Below, piece by piece: positions 50,399 to 63,862 of a DNA stretch of 64,000 nucleotides. The notes beneath the pieces are model-generated. The model was not told the DNA's origin. It ran no database searches and saw only the letters and a list, made by a program, of their open reading frames with translations. The position numbers and the translations under genes are program-made. The stretch covers positions 141,065-205,064 of the forward strand of contig NZ_WIND01000004.1 in assembly GCF_009697225.1 (NCBI RefSeq), written 5' to 3'. How positions within the stretch are numbered: the first letter of the stretch is position 1; each line of letters opens with the position of its first letter. Origin of the DNA: Halovulum marinum. GTDB lineage: Bacteria > Pseudomonadota > Alphaproteobacteria > Rhodobacterales > Rhodobacteraceae.

Positions 50399-51433
50399 TC
50401 ATGTCGGTACCAGAGCCCACAGGTCGAGGTCCAGCAGCACATGGTCGCGGTAGCGCCCGTCCTCGCCGCGCAGATCGCCCGGCGCGGCCGGTCCGCGCGT
50501 CGCCACCAGGCGCAGGCGCAGCGCGCCCACGTCCGCGCGCCGGGTCTCGGCCTTGTCCAGCACCTCGGACCAGGCGTGGACGGTTTCGCCCGCGAAACAG
50601 GGATTGGCGTGGGCGCCGGCGTTGATCGCCGCGACGATCTGCGCGTTGGCCAGCCCGTTGAACGACAGCGCCCGCGCCAGGCTGATGACGTGGCCGCCAT
50701 AGACCAGCCGGCGGCCGTCGTCGCGCGCGCCGGTGTCGAAATGCACCCTGGCGGTGTTCTGCCACAGCCGCGTGGCGATCATGTGCTCGGCATCCTCGAC
50801 GGTGACGCCGTCGACATGGTCGATCAGCTCGCCGACGTCGTAGTCGCCCCAGCGGTGCGGCGCGCCCGCCAGAACGTCGCTGTAGGCGCCGAACGACAGC
50901 CGCTCGGGCACCACCAGGCCCGGGGCGGGCACCGCCTCGGCCAGGGTCGGCACGCGGGTTTCGGGGGCGGGCGCCAGCGGGTCGCGTTTGCGCACCATCA
51001 CCCAGCGGCAGTATTCCAGCACCGTGCGCCCGTCGTCGGCATGGCCGCTGGTGCGGACCCAGACGATCCCGGTCTTGCCGCTGGAGTTCTGCTTCAGCCC
51101 GATCACCTCCGAGCGCGCGCTCAGCGTCTCTCCCGGGTAGACCGGCGACAGGAACCGGCCCTCGGCATAGCCCAGGTTCGCCACCGCGTTCAGCGAGATG
51201 TCGGGCACGGTCTTGCCGAACACGGCGTGGAACACCGCCAGATCCTCGACCGGGCTGCGCGGCAGGCCGCAGGCGCGGGCGAAGCTGTCGGCGCAGTAAA
51301 GCGCGAAGCGCGTCGGGTAGAGCCCGGTGTAAAGCGCCCGGTCGCCGTCGGTCAGCGTGCGGGGCGTGGCGTGATCGAACACCTGGCCCAGCCGATAATC
51401 CTCGAAGAAGTGGCCGGCGTTCGTCTTGCTCAT
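50399..51433 (-). CDS. mch: Mesaconyl-CoA hydratase (beta-methylmalyl-CoA dehydratase)
   Basis: Hydrates mesaconyl-(C1)-CoA to beta-methylmalyl-CoA in the ethylmalonyl-CoA pathway. The 344-residue protein is a tandem MaoC hot-dog: FFEDYRLGQVFDHATPRTLT at the start, DISLNAVANLGYAEGRFLSP with PVYPGETLSARSEVIGLKQN in the first half, and LVYGGHVISLARALSFNGLA in the second. The sequence and length agree with Rhodobacter Mch. It lies four bases after the DUF1737 gene in the mcl2-sdh operon. Confidence 0.94.
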   Translation of the reverse strand: MSKTNAGHFFEDYRLGQVFDHATPRTLTDGDRALYTGLYPTRFALYCADSFARACGLPRSPVEDLAVFHAVFGKTVPDISLNAVANLGYAEGRFLSPVYPGETLSARSEVIGLKQNSSGKTGIVWVRTSGHADDGRTVLEYCRWVMVRKRDPLAPAPETRVPTLAEAVPAPGLVVPERLSFGAYSDVLAGAPHRWGDYDVGELIDHVDGVTVEDAEHMIATRLWQNTARVHFDTGARDDGRRLVYGGHVISLARALSFNGLANAQIVAAINAGAHANPCFAGETVHAWSEVLDKAETRRADVGALRLRLVATRGPAAPGDLRGEDGRYRDHVLLDLDLWALVPT

Positions 51434-51437
51434 GCGC

Positions 51438-51641
51438 TCAGAGATCCCCCAGGCGCCTGTCGGGATCGTAGTCGCCCGGGACGACCTTGATCACCGCCTG
51501 AGCGCAGCGCATCACCCCCGCCTTGGGATCGAAGGCGTATTGCGGACTGCCATACAGTTCCCACCCCTGCGCCATCGCCTTGGTGACCTTGTGACAGAAG
51601 GCCGACGTGTCTTCGCCGGTCAGCAGACGGTAGGCGCGCAT
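51438..51641 (-). CDS. DUF1737 small protein
   Basis: A 67-residue soluble protein starting YRLLTGEDTSAFCHKVTKAM, followed by AQGWELYGSPQYAFD, the DUF1737 pattern (function unknown). The ATG overlaps the nnrU stop by one base and the stop lies four bases before mch, so it is an integral operon member. It ends DYDPDRRLGDL. Confidence 0.85.
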   Translation of the reverse strand: MRAYRLLTGEDTSAFCHKVTKAMAQGWELYGSPQYAFDPKAGVMRCAQAVIKVVPGDYDPDRRLGDL

Positions 51642-52204
51642 CACGGGGCTCCGAACGGCGAGGGGCCGATCCAGCCGTGGATCAGGCCGATGACGACGAA
51701 CACGGCGACCGAGATCAGCAGCAGCCGCACGTCGCCCTTCGCCGGCCCCGGCGCGGGGCGGACCCAGCCCGGCTCGGCGGCGTTGATCACCGGGATCTCG
51801 ACCAGCGCCCAGGCCAGCAGCCCGCCGAACAGGATCAGCGAGGACAGATCGCCGTTCACCAGCAGGTGCGCGACGGCCCAGACGATGAACCCGGTCAGCA
51901 TCGGGTGCCGCAGCCAGCTGCGCATCCGCCCCTTGGACGCGCCCATGCCGAACAGCACGACCGAGACGAACATCAGCAGGTTGTTGACGTGGCGCAGCCA
52001 CAGCGGCGTCTCGTAGACCGGGACGAAATCACTGGTGCGGTAGCCGATCACCATCAGCACGACCGACAGCAGCAGCATCAGCGCGATCACGCCCTTGGAC
52101 GCATCGCCCAGCCGCTCGGCGATCAGGGCGCGGGGACCGGGCAGCATCCGCTTGAACAGGTGCGCCGCCCACCACAGGGCCACGCCCAGGACCAGAACTG
52201 CCAT
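51641..52204 (-). CDS. NnrU family membrane protein
   Basis: A 187-residue protein with about five hydrophobic helices: LGVALWWAAHLFKRMLPGPR, ALMLLLSVVLMVIGYR, NNLLMFVSVVLFGMG, RHPMLTGFIVWAVAHLLVNG and LLLISVAVFVVIGLIHGW. The conserved His and RHP/HLLVNG motifs define NnrU, related to isoprenylcysteine methyltransferase-like and Mrp-type folds. NnrU was named from denitrification clusters, but many copies, like this one, are unlinked to nitric-oxide genes. It is 23 bases after mcl2. Confidence 0.88.
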   Translation of the reverse strand: MAVLVLGVALWWAAHLFKRMLPGPRALIAERLGDASKGVIALMLLLSVVLMVIGYRTSDFVPVYETPLWLRHVNNLLMFVSVVLFGMGASKGRMRSWLRHPMLTGFIVWAVAHLLVNGDLSSLILFGGLLAWALVEIPVINAAEPGWVRPAPGPAKGDVRLLLISVAVFVVIGLIHGWIGPSPFGAP

Positions 52205-52227
52205 CGCCGTCTCCTTCGTCCGCGGTC

Positions 52228-53085
52228 TCAGCCCATATCCGCGATCGCCTGCGCCTTGGCAAGGGTCTGGCGGGCGGTTTCGACGTGCAGGTTCTCGACG
52301 ATCCGGCCGTTCAGCACCGCGACGCCCTCGCCGCGGGCGTGGGCGGCGTCGTGCGCCGCGACCTGCGCGCGGGCCAGCGCGATCTCGGCCTCGGTCGGGG
52401 CGAAGACGTCGTTGGCGATGGCGATCTGCGCCGGGTGGATCAGCGACTTGCCGTCGAAGCCCAGATCGCGGCCCTGCTCGCATTCGGCGCGCAGGCCGGC
52501 GTCGTCCCTGAACGCGTTGTAGACGCCGTCGATGCACAGGATCCCGGCGGCGCGAGCGGCCAGCAGCGCCTGGCTCAGCGCGCCGAGCAACGGCAGCCGG
52601 TCGGTGCGGCCGCGGCAGTGCAGGTCCTTGGCAAGGTCGTTGGTGCCCAGCACGAACCCCGCCATGCGCGGCGCGCGGGCGATCTCGGCGGCGTTCAGCA
52701 CGCCCAGCGGCGTCTCGATCATCGCCCACAGGGTGGTGGGATGGTTCGGGTCCGCCGCCGACAGGGTGTCGGCGATCACCGCCACGTCCCGCGCGCGAGC
52801 GACCTTTGGCAGCAGGATCGCGTGCGGCCGCACCGACAGCGCCGCCTCAAGATCCTCGGCCCCCCAGCGGGTATCGAGGCCGTTGATCCGGATCATAAGC
52901 CGGCGCGCGCCGTAGCCGCCCTCGCCCACCGCCCCGGCGACCAGATCGCGCGCGGCGTCCTTGGCGTCGGGCGAGACCGCGTCCTCGAGGTCCAGGATCA
53001 GCGCATCCGCCGGCAGGCCCCGGGCCTTCTCGAGCGCGCGGGCGTTGGAGCCGGGCATGTAGAGGACGGATCTGTATGGATGCAA
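52228..53085 (-). CDS. mcl2: (3S)-malyl-CoA thioesterase (Mcl2-type CitE-like)
   Basis: Hydrolyses (3S)-malyl-CoA to malate and CoA, completing malate formation in the ethylmalonyl-CoA pathway. The 285-residue CitE-fold protein has HPYRSVLYMPGSNARALEKA, LDLEDAVSPDAK (metal site), RINGLDTRWGAEDL, WAMIETPLGVLNA and FDGKSLIHPAQIAIAN. The HPYRSVLY start and the short length resemble Mcl2 rather than the longer malyl-CoA lyase Mcl1. The start is TTG at 53085 with GGAGG eight bases upstream. As first gene it leads the mcl2-nnrU-DUF1737-mch-sdh operon. Confidence 0.88.
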   Translation of the reverse strand: MHPYRSVLYMPGSNARALEKARGLPADALILDLEDAVSPDAKDAARDLVAGAVGEGGYGARRLMIRINGLDTRWGAEDLEAALSVRPHAILLPKVARARDVAVIADTLSAADPNHPTTLWAMIETPLGVLNAAEIARAPRMAGFVLGTNDLAKDLHCRGRTDRLPLLGALSQALLAARAAGILCIDGVYNAFRDDAGLRAECEQGRDLGFDGKSLIHPAQIAIANDVFAPTEAEIALARAQVAAHDAAHARGEGVAVLNGRIVENLHVETARQTLAKAQAIADMG

Positions 53086-53144
53086 GCTCGAAGCCTCCGT
53101 TCTTCCCTGCGGGATATTTCGCGCCCCAATCTTCTACATCGACA

Positions 53145-53188
53145 TGTTGCGGCGCAACATAATACGCCAGCGCACCTGGCAATGCAAT
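53145..53188 (-). promoter_or_regulatory. mcl2 operon promoter with overlapping palindromic operator
   Basis: On the minus strand TTGCAT (53183-53188), a 17-base spacer and TATTAT (53160-53165) form a sigma-70-type promoter. The 17-base palindrome ATGTTGCGGCGCAACAT (53145-53161, 7-base arms as read on the plus strand) abuts the -10 and covers the start site near 53153. That is the position of a repressor operator for the whole mcl2-sdh operon. Confidence 0.55.
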
Positions 53189-53280
53189 CGGATTCGCAGC
53201 CTAACACCTTGGCATCACGAAATGTTTTGCCTTGGTCTGGGGCGTTGCGCGTATCCGCGCGCAGCGCACGGTTGGTTAAC

Positions 53281-53290
53281 GCAATATTGC
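53281..53290. promoter_or_regulatory. Palindrome GCAATATTGC
   Basis: A perfect 10-base palindrome between mcl2 and the small secreted-protein gene, 80 bases before the latter. It is preceded by a GGTTAAC half-site at 53274-53280. It is a possible operator; short enough to be chance. Confidence 0.25.
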
Positions 53291-53369
53291 TCCTTTGCGG
53301 CGAGGCTGGTTCGGCAACACCAGCGCCGCCGGTTCCCTGGCGGCCCGACTGACAGAAAGGGGGATCAGG

Positions 53370-53678
53370 ATGATCCACAGACTGCTTGGCGCCCTTCTGT
53401 GCGCCGCGACCGCCCCAGCCGCCGCCCAGACTGCCGCGCCGCAGGCCTGCGGCGAGCGTGCGGCGGTGATCGAGCGGCTCCGCTCCGGCTACGGCGAGGA
53501 ACGCACCGGCGCCGGGCTCAGCAGCAGCCGCGGCATCGTCGAGGTCTATGCCTCGCAGCGCACCGGCAGCTGGACGATCCTGCTGACGCTGCCCGACGGC
53601 CGGTCCTGCCTGGTGGCCGCGGGCGAAAGCTGGCAGTCGGGCCCACCGCCGGGCACGGTCGCCGGCGAGCCGGTCTGA
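53370..53678 (+). CDS. Small secreted protein of unknown function
   Basis: A 102-residue product with signal peptide (LLGALLCAATAPAAAQ) and a mature part GERAAVIERLRSGYGEERTG, then VEVYASQRTGSWTILLTLPD and GRSCLVAAGESWQ. Two cysteines (about 26 and 83) may pair. From memory, similar small exported proteins with a YxxSxxTGSWTI/L-type core occur widely in Rhodobacteraceae; no function is known. AAAGGGGG precedes the ATG. It is divergent from mcl2 and convergent with the TauE-like gene. Confidence 0.78.
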   Translation: MIHRLLGALLCAATAPAAAQTAAPQACGERAAVIERLRSGYGEERTGAGLSSSRGIVEVYASQRTGSWTILLTLPDGRSCLVAAGESWQSGPPPGTVAGEPV

Positions 53679-53681
53679 GCC

Positions 53682-55520
<1,839 letters not shown>

Positions 55521-55531
55521 CGGCGCCCGGC

Positions 55532-55555
55532 GGCGCGGCCCGTTCCGGCCGCGCC
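55532..55555 (+). terminator. Stem-loop after mdh
   Basis: GGCGCGGCC (55532-55540) and GGCCGCGCC (55547-55555) form a perfect 9-bp stem with a six-base loop 11 bases past the mdh stop. No T-tract follows, so partial or Rho-assisted termination is likely, leaving sucC under its own promoter. Confidence 0.55.
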
Positions 55556-55655
55556 GCGCGCCCTGGCGCACCCGGCCGTCCGCGGCCCCCGATTCTCCTG
55601 CTCCCTCCGCCACGGAATGCCTTTCCGGCCGAAGACGCATAACGTTTCATTAATT

Positions 55656-55686
55656 TGTGATCACACCGAATTTTTATGTGATCACA
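55656..55686 (+). promoter_or_regulatory. Two TGTGATCACA operators 21 bases apart upstream of sucC
   Basis: The perfect palindrome TGTGATCACA occurs at 55656-55665 and 55677-55686, centres exactly 21 bases apart (two helical turns), in an AT-rich stretch within the 303-base mdh-sucC gap. The spacing predicts cooperative binding of two dimers. The sucC ATG is 138 bases downstream. It is not a CRP site, which needs a six-base centre. The rest of the gap holds the mdh stem-loop and nothing else evident. Confidence 0.6.
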
Positions 55687-55823
55687 TTCTCGGAAATTGG
55701 CGCGCGAACCCCCGCCAACGGCCCGAATTTGCTTTGCAGGCTGGTCCCCCTATGCCTAAGGGAGGTGTCAACGATCCCGGGGGGAGCAGCCGCCGGGTCG
55801 AAGATCGAGAGGACCGGCTACCC

Positions 55824-57017
<1,194 letters not shown>

Positions 57018-57021
57018 CTGA

Positions 57022-57366
57022 TTGCTTCGGAATGCTACAGTTGCAGGTCTGGCCACAGCATTTGGCTGCATACTGCCTACGAGCCTAATCGCGAAATGTG
57101 CTTCCGAAGAGGCCGTTGCCGCGGGCCCGATGATTGTTTGCACCGAGAACGAAGCGAAACGGATCGAACCTCTAATGGACAATATGCACGATGCAGGATG
57201 GCTTATTGCCCGAGGTCGATGCCTTAGTGCAACCGAGCAGTTGGCTCAAAAGATAAGTGAATGCCGGAAAGTATCGATCGAAGTCGCACGGGAAGAAGCC
57301 ATTGCTTATGCAGCAAGTGTGACAATGGAGAAGATCTACCTCTACCGCTTGGCAAGGACAAACTGA
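57022..57366 (+). CDS. AT-rich orphan gene inserted between sucC and sucD, exported Cys-rich protein
   Basis: A 114-residue frame opens at TTG 57022, with AAGGGG in the end of sucC about seven bases upstream, and stops one base before the sucD ATG. Four 60-base rows counted are 47-55% G+C, against about two-thirds in its neighbours, and codons such as TTA, ATA and CTA are used freely. The N-terminus ([17 protein letters not shown]) looks like a signal peptide. The rest is helical with four further cysteines (KCAS, VCTE, GRCL, SECR) and ends [13 protein letters not shown] recognise no family. The perfect fit into the operon without breaking either neighbour argues for a functional insertion. 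Confidence 0.65.
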   Translation: MLRNATVAGLATAFGCILPTSLIAKCASEEAVAAGPMIVCTENEAKRIEPLMDNMHDAGWLIARGRCLSATEQLAQKISECRKVSIEVAREEAIAYAASVTMEKIYLYRLARTN

Positions 57367-57367
57367 A

Positions 57368-58249
57368 ATGGCCGTACTCGTCGATGAAAATACCCGCGTG
57401 ATCTGCCAGGGCCTGACCGGCTCGCAGGGCACGTTCCACTCCGAACAGGCGATCGCCTACGGCACCAGGATGGTCGGCGGCGTGACGCCCGGAAAGGGCG
57501 GCAGCACCCACATCGGCCTGCCGGTGTTCGACACCGTGGCCGAGGCCCGCGCCGCGACGACGGCCGACGCCACCGCCATCTACGTGCCGCCCAGCTTCGC
57601 CGCCGACGCGATCCTCGAGGCCATCGACGCCGAGATGGAGCTGATCGTCTGCATCACCGAGGGCATCCCGGTGCTGGACATGATGAAGGTCAAGCGCGCG
57701 CTGGAAGGTTCGAACTCGACCCTGATCGGCCCGAACTGCCCCGGCGTCATCACCCCGGACGCCTGCAAGATCGGCATCATGCCGGGCCACATCCACCGCC
57801 GCGGCAGCGTCGGCGTGGTCAGCCGCTCGGGCACCCTGACCTACGAGGCGGTGGCGCAGACCACCGCCGCCGGGCTGGGCCAGTCGACCTGCATCGGCAT
57901 CGGCGGCGACCCGATCAAGGGCATGGAGCACATCGACGCGCTGGAGCTGCTGCTGGCCGATGACGAGACCCAGTCGATCATCATGATCGGCGAGATCGGC
58001 GGCGCCGCCGAGGAAGAGGCCGCGCAGTTCATCAGGGACGAGGCCAAGCGCGGCCGCGCCAAGCCGATCGCCGGGTTCATCGCCGGCCGCACCGCGCCTC
58101 CGGGGCGCCGCATGGGTCACGCCGGCGCCATCGTCGCCGGCGGCAAGGGCGGCGCCGAGGACAAGATCGAGGCGATGAAATCCGCCGGCTTCGTGGTCGC
58201 GGACAGCCCCGCGGGGCTGGGCGACGCGGTGCTGAAGGCCATCGGCTAG
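57368..58249 (+). CDS. sucD: Succinyl-CoA synthetase alpha subunit
   Basis: The 293-residue partner of SucC that carries the phosphohistidine: [19 protein letters not shown] (CoA site), [50 protein letters not shown] and the active histidine in [21 protein letters not shown], the likely ribosome site, lies inside the end of the orphan gene, so sucD translation now depends on that inserted sequence. Confidence 0.97.
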   Translation: MAVLVDENTRVICQGLTGSQGTFHSEQAIAYGTRMVGGVTPGKGGSTHIGLPVFDTVAEARAATTADATAIYVPPSFAADAILEAIDAEMELIVCITEGIPVLDMMKVKRALEGSNSTLIGPNCPGVITPDACKIGIMPGHIHRRGSVGVVSRSGTLTYEAVAQTTAAGLGQSTCIGIGGDPIKGMEHIDALELLLADDETQSIIMIGEIGGAAEEEAAQFIRDEAKRGRAKPIAGFIAGRTAPPGRRMGHAGAIVAGGKGGAEDKIEAMKSAGFVVADSPAGLGDAVLKAIG

Positions 58250-58273
58250 TCACATCAGGGAGGGGCCTGCGCC

Positions 58274-58600
58274 ATGACGCTGGTCTCGGACACGCGCCGG
58301 TTCGCCGGTCTCGACACGATCAACGCCGCACCCGCGCCGCCGAAGCGCGGCCGCGGGCGCCGGTCGAACGTCCCGGACTGCTGCCGCACCGGCAGGGCCG
58401 CGCGCGCCGGACCGTTCCGGCGGACCCCGCCCGACGTTCCGGCAGCGCGGAACACCGGCCGGCACCCTGTGCCGCCGGCGGCGTGCTGCGCCTGTTCCCC
58501 AGACAGTGCGCGTGCCAAGGTAGGCGATGCCTGCCGGCGCGAGCCTTCGCGCACCGGCGATCGCTTCGAGGAAAGGGAGCCCGTCCATGCCACGGCCTGA
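58274..58600 (+). CDS. Possible 108-residue ORF in the sucD-sucA gap (doubtful)
   Basis: The ATG is preceded by GGGAGGGG eight bases upstream, a strong ribosome site. The product is Arg/Pro/Ala-rich (APAPPKRGRGRRSNVP, FRRTPPDVPAARNTG) with five cysteines and no recognisable domain, typical of a spurious frame in GC-rich DNA. The sucD-sucA gap (58250-58645) shows nothing else apart from the sucA ribosome site. If not coding, the gap is a long untranslated spacer. Confidence 0.3.
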   Translation: MTLVSDTRRFAGLDTINAAPAPPKRGRGRRSNVPDCCRTGRAARAGPFRRTPPDVPAARNTGRHPVPPAACCACSPDSARAKVGDACRREPSRTGDRFEEREPVHATA

Positions 58601-58645
58601 CACCCGCACCGGCGACAGCGGCGCCACGATACCAGGAGCCCCGAA

Positions 58646-61603
58646 ATGACCGACCAATCCCCGAACGAGGCGTTCCGTTCCTCGTCCTTCCTGCAGGGAC
58701 ACAACGCCGCCTATGTCGACCAGCTTTACGCCCGCTACGCGCAGGACCCGCACGCCGTCGACGAGAGCTGGCGCCAGTTCTTCGCCGCCCTGGCCGACGA
58801 CGAGGGCGATGTCCGCCGCGAGGCCCGCGGCCCGTCCTGGGCGCGGACCGACTGGCCGCCCGCGCCGAACGACGAGCTGACCGCCGCGCTGGACGGGCAG
58901 TGGGCCGAGGACCCGGTCGCGCACGCAAGCCGGAAGATCGGCGCCAGGGCCGCCGAGACCGGCGTCGAGGTCAGCGAGCAGCAGATCAAGCGCGCCGTGG
59001 TCGACAGCCTGCGGGCGCTGATGCTGATCCGCGCCTACCGCATCCGCGGCCACCTGGCGGCGGACCTGGACCCGCTGAACCTGACCGAGCCGACCGAGCA
59101 CCCCGAACTGGACCCGAAGACCTACGGGTTCTCGGACGCGGACATAGACCGGCCGATCTTCATCGACATGGTGCTGGGGCTGGAGATGGCGACGCTGCGC
59201 CAGATCCTCGAGATCCTCAAGCGCACCTACTGCGGCACCTTCGCGCTGCAGTACATGCACATCTCGGACCCCGAGCAGGCCGCCTGGCTGAAGGAACGCA
59301 TCGAGGGCTACGGCAAGGAGATCGCCTTCACCCGCGAGGGCCGCAAGGCGATCCTGAACAAGCTGGTCGAGGCCGAGGGCTTCGAGAAGTTCCTGCACGT
59401 CAAGTACACCGGCACCAAGCGCTTCGGCCTGGACGGCGGCGAGGCGCTGATCCCGGCGATGGAGCAGATCATCAAGCGCGGCGGCAGCCTGGGCGTGAAG
59501 GAGATCATCGTCGGCATGCCGCACCGGGGCCGGCTGAGCGTGCTGGCGAACGTGATGGGCAAGCCTTACAAGGCGATCTTCAACGAGTTCCAGGGCGGCA
59601 GCTTCAAGCCGGAGGAAGTCGAAGGCTCGGGCGACGTCAAGTACCACCTCGGCGCGTCCTCGGACCGGGAATTCGACGGCAACGTCGTGCACCTGTCGCT
59701 GACCGCGAACCCCAGCCACCTCGAGGCGGTGAACCCGGTGGTGATCGGCAAGGCCCGCGCCAAGCAGGCGCAGCTGAACGACAGCGACCGCACCCAGGTC
59801 CTGCCGGTGCTGCTGCACGGCGACGCGGCCTTCGCCGGACAGGGCGTGGTGGCGGAGTGCTTCGGTCTGTCGGGGCTGAAGGGCCACCGGACGGGCGGCA
59901 CGATCCACATCGTGGTGAACAACCAGATCGGCTTCACCACCGCGCCGCACAACTCGCGCTCCAGCCCGTACCCGACCGACATCGCGCTGATGGTCGAGGC
60001 GCCGATCTTCCACGTCAACGGCGACGACCCCGAGGCCTGCGTGCATGCCGCCAAGGTCGCCACCGAGTACCGGCAGAAGTTCGGCAAGGACGTCGTCATC
60101 GACATGTTCTGCTACCGCCGCTTCGGCCACAACGAGGGTGACGAGCCGATGTTCACCCAGCCGCTGATGTACAAGGCGATCAAGACCCACAAGACCACGC
60201 TGCAGCTGTACACCGAGCGGCTGATCCGCGACGGGCTGATCCCCGAGGGCGAGATCGACGACATGAAGGCCGCCTTCCAGGCGCATCTGAACGAGGAATT
60301 CGAGACCGGCAAGGAATACAAGCCGAACAAGGCCGACTGGCTGGACGGCCGCTGGTCGCACCTCGACAAGCAGGGCGAGAAGTACCAGCGCGGCAAGACT
60401 GCGGTGAAGCTGTCCCGCCTGAAGGAGGTCGGCGCCGCGCTGACCCGCCTGCCCGAGGGGTTCAAGCCGCACCGCACCGTCGAGCGGATGCTGAAATCCA
60501 AGCAGGAGATGATCGACAACGGCACCGGCATCGACTGGGCCACGGCCGAGGCGCTGGCCTTCGGCACCCTGCTGGCCGAGGGCTATCCGGTGCGGCTGTC
60601 GGGCCAGGATTCCACCCGCGGCACGTTCAGCCAGCGGCACTCGGGCATCATCGACCAGGAAACCGAGGAGCGCTACCTGCCGCTCAACCACATCAAGTCG
60701 GGGCAGGCCGCCTACGAGGCGGTCGACTCGATGCTGTCGGAATACGCCGTGCTGGGCTTCGAGTACGGCTATTCGCTGGCCGAGCCGAACGCCCTGACCC
60801 TTTGGGAGGCGCAGTTCGGCGACTTCGTCAACGGCGCGCAGATCATGATCGACCAGTTCATCTCGTCGGGCGAGAAGAAGTGGCTGCGCATGTCCGGCCT
60901 GGTGATGCTGCTCCCGCACGGCTACGAGGGCCAGGGCCCGGAGCACAGCTCCGCCCGGCTGGAGCGGTTCCTGCAGCTTTGCGCCGAGGACAACTGGATC
61001 GTCGCCAACTGCACCACCCCGGCGAACTACTTCCACATCCTGCGCCGGCAGCTGCACCGCAGCTTCCGCAAGCCGCTGGTGCTGATGACGCCGAAATCGC
61101 TGCTGCGGCACAAGAAGGCGGTCTCGACGCTCGAGGAGATGTCCACCGGCTCCAGCTTCCACCGCTGCCTGTGGGACGATGCCCAGCAGGGCAATTCGGA
61201 CACGGTGCTGGCGCCGGACGACAAGATCCGCCGGGTCGTGATCTGCTCGGGCAAGGTGTACTACGACCTGCTGGAGGCGCGCGACGAGCAGGGGCTGGAG
61301 GACGTGTACCTGCTGCGGCTGGAACAGTTCTACCCGTTCCCGGCGCAGAGCCTGGTGGGCGAGCTGAAGCGCTTTCCCGAGGCCGAGGTGGTCTGGTGCC
61401 AGGAAGAGCCCAAGAACCAGGGCGCCTGGACCTTCGTCGAGCCCAACGTCGAATGGGTGCTGGGCCGCATCGGCTCGAAATGGAAACGCCCCGCCTACGC
61501 GGGCCGCGCCGCCGCGGCCTCGCCGGCGACGGGGCTGGCCAAACAGCACAAGGCACAGCAGGACGCGTTGGTGAACGACGCCCTGACAGGCAAGAAGGAC
61601 TGA
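58646..61603 (+). CDS. sucA: 2-oxoglutarate dehydrogenase E1 component
   Basis: The thiamine-diphosphate subunit that decarboxylates 2-oxoglutarate. The 985-residue chain begins [20 protein letters not shown], the N-terminal helix that binds E2. It includes [38 protein letters not shown], the ThDP region [20 protein letters not shown] and [25 protein letters not shown], and a C-terminal transketolase-like domain with [19 protein letters not shown] precedes the ATG. The operon continues into sucB four bases later. Confidence 0.97.
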   Translation: MTDQSPNEAFRSSSFLQGHNAAYVDQLYARYAQDPHAVDESWRQFFAALADDEGDVRREARGPSWARTDWPPAPNDELTAALDGQWAEDPVAHASRKIGARAAETGVEVSEQQIKRAVVDSLRALMLIRAYRIRGHLAADLDPLNLTEPTEHPELDPKTYGFSDADIDRPIFIDMVLGLEMATLRQILEILKRTYCGTFALQYMHISDPEQAAWLKERIEGYGKEIAFTREGRKAILNKLVEAEGFEKFLHVKYTGTKRFGLDGGEALIPAMEQIIKRGGSLGVKEIIVGMPHRGRLSVLANVMGKPYKAIFNEFQGGSFKPEEVEGSGDVKYHLGASSDREFDGNVVHLSLTANPSHLEAVNPVVIGKARAKQAQLNDSDRTQVLPVLLHGDAAFAGQGVVAECFGLSGLKGHRTGGTIHIVVNNQIGFTTAPHNSRSSPYPTDIALMVEAPIFHVNGDDPEACVHAAKVATEYRQKFGKDVVIDMFCYRRFGHNEGDEPMFTQPLMYKAIKTHKTTLQLYTERLIRDGLIPEGEIDDMKAAFQAHLNEEFETGKEYKPNKADWLDGRWSHLDKQGEKYQRGKTAVKLSRLKEVGAALTRLPEGFKPHRTVERMLKSKQEMIDNGTGIDWATAEALAFGTLLAEGYPVRLSGQDSTRGTFSQRHSGIIDQETEERYLPLNHIKSGQAAYEAVDSMLSEYAVLGFEYGYSLAEPNALTLWEAQFGDFVNGAQIMIDQFISSGEKKWLRMSGLVMLLPHGYEGQGPEHSSARLERFLQLCAEDNWIVANCTTPANYFHILRRQLHRSFRKPLVLMTPKSLLRHKKAVSTLEEMSTGSSFHRCLWDDAQQGNSDTVLAPDDKIRRVVICSGKVYYDLLEARDEQGLEDVYLLRLEQFYPFPAQSLVGELKRFPEAEVVWCQEEPKNQGAWTFVEPNVEWVLGRIGSKWKRPAYAGRAAAASPATGLAKQHKAQQDALVNDALTGKKD

Positions 61604-61607
61604 ACTG

Positions 61608-63179
<1,572 letters not shown>

Positions 63180-63207
63180 GCGCCCGTGGTGGTGAACGGA
63201 GCTGGCC

Positions 63208-63459
63208 GTGGATAAACCTGCGCTGTCCGGACGCGCGACCCGTCTTCCAGAGGGCATGATGGTGGAGACCGCGAAGCTGCACGGCTCCACCGGCCTTGCC
63301 GTCACGGTGCGGAACGGTTCGGTCCTTTATGCGGTTGCGGTCGATGATGAACTCGATGTCTCGATCATTGATCGTCCGCACTGCGCGGAGGAGTGGCGCG
63401 CCCGTGCAGACGATCCGCACGCGCCACCGGCACAGAAACCGCCACAGACACGCAGATGA
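63208..63459 (+). CDS. Hypothetical 83-residue protein before the MAPEG gene
   Basis: GTG at 63208 with GGAG seven bases upstream opens a frame reading LSGRATRLPEGMMVETAKLH, then GSTGLAVTVRNGSVLYAVAV and DDELDVSIIDRPHCAEEW, and ending in a Pro-rich tail. The central part looks like a small beta domain. No family is recognised. It follows sucB by 28 bases and overlaps the MAPEG start (ATGA), so it sits in the same transcript. Confidence 0.55.
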   Translation: MDKPALSGRATRLPEGMMVETAKLHGSTGLAVTVRNGSVLYAVAVDDELDVSIIDRPHCAEEWRARADDPHAPPAQKPPQTRR

Positions 63460-63851
63460 CCACCGAACTGACCGTCCTGACCCTCGCCGCGCTTTGGCAG
63501 GTGGTGCAATACGCGCTGATGTCCGTTCCCGCGAACCTGGAACTGGGCACGGCCCGCACCTTCGGGCCGCGGGACGACGACCTTGCCGGGCTTCTGTCTC
63601 CGACCACGGCGCGGCTGCACCGTGCGTTGGGCAATCACTTCGAGGGGCTGATCCTGTTCACCATCGCGGTGCTGGTGATCGCGCTGAGCGACGGCAGCAC
63701 GCCGCTGACCCGCATCTGCGCCTGGGTCTATCTTGCGGCGCGGATCGCCTATGTGCCGGCCTATGCCTTCGGCCTGTCGCCGTGGCGGTCGCTGGTCTGG
63801 CTCGCCGGGTTCGGCGCCACGGTCCTGATGTTGCTGGCGTCGCTGTTTTGA
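63456..63851 (+). CDS. MAPEG family membrane protein
   Basis: A 131-residue protein with four hydrophobic helices (LTVLTLAALWQVVQYALMSV, FEGLILFTIAVLVIAL, ICAWVYLAARIAYVPAYAFG, SLVWLAGFGATVLMLLASLF). RLHRALGNHFEGL and YLAARIAYVPAY are the MAPEG signatures (glutathione- or eicosanoid-related in eukaryotes; unknown in bacteria). The start at 63456 overlaps the stop of the preceding gene. It is convergent with a gene entering from the right edge. Confidence 0.9.
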   Translation: MTTELTVLTLAALWQVVQYALMSVPANLELGTARTFGPRDDDLAGLLSPTTARLHRALGNHFEGLILFTIAVLVIALSDGSTPLTRICAWVYLAARIAYVPAYAFGLSPWRSLVWLAGFGATVLMLLASLF

Positions 63852-63862
63852 GCGTCCGGCCC

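Noticed and set aside
55656-55686. CRP or FNR binding sites upstream of sucC
   Set aside because: TGTGA and TCACA are present but directly joined; CRP needs six bases between them and FNR needs TTGAT-N4-ATCAA.
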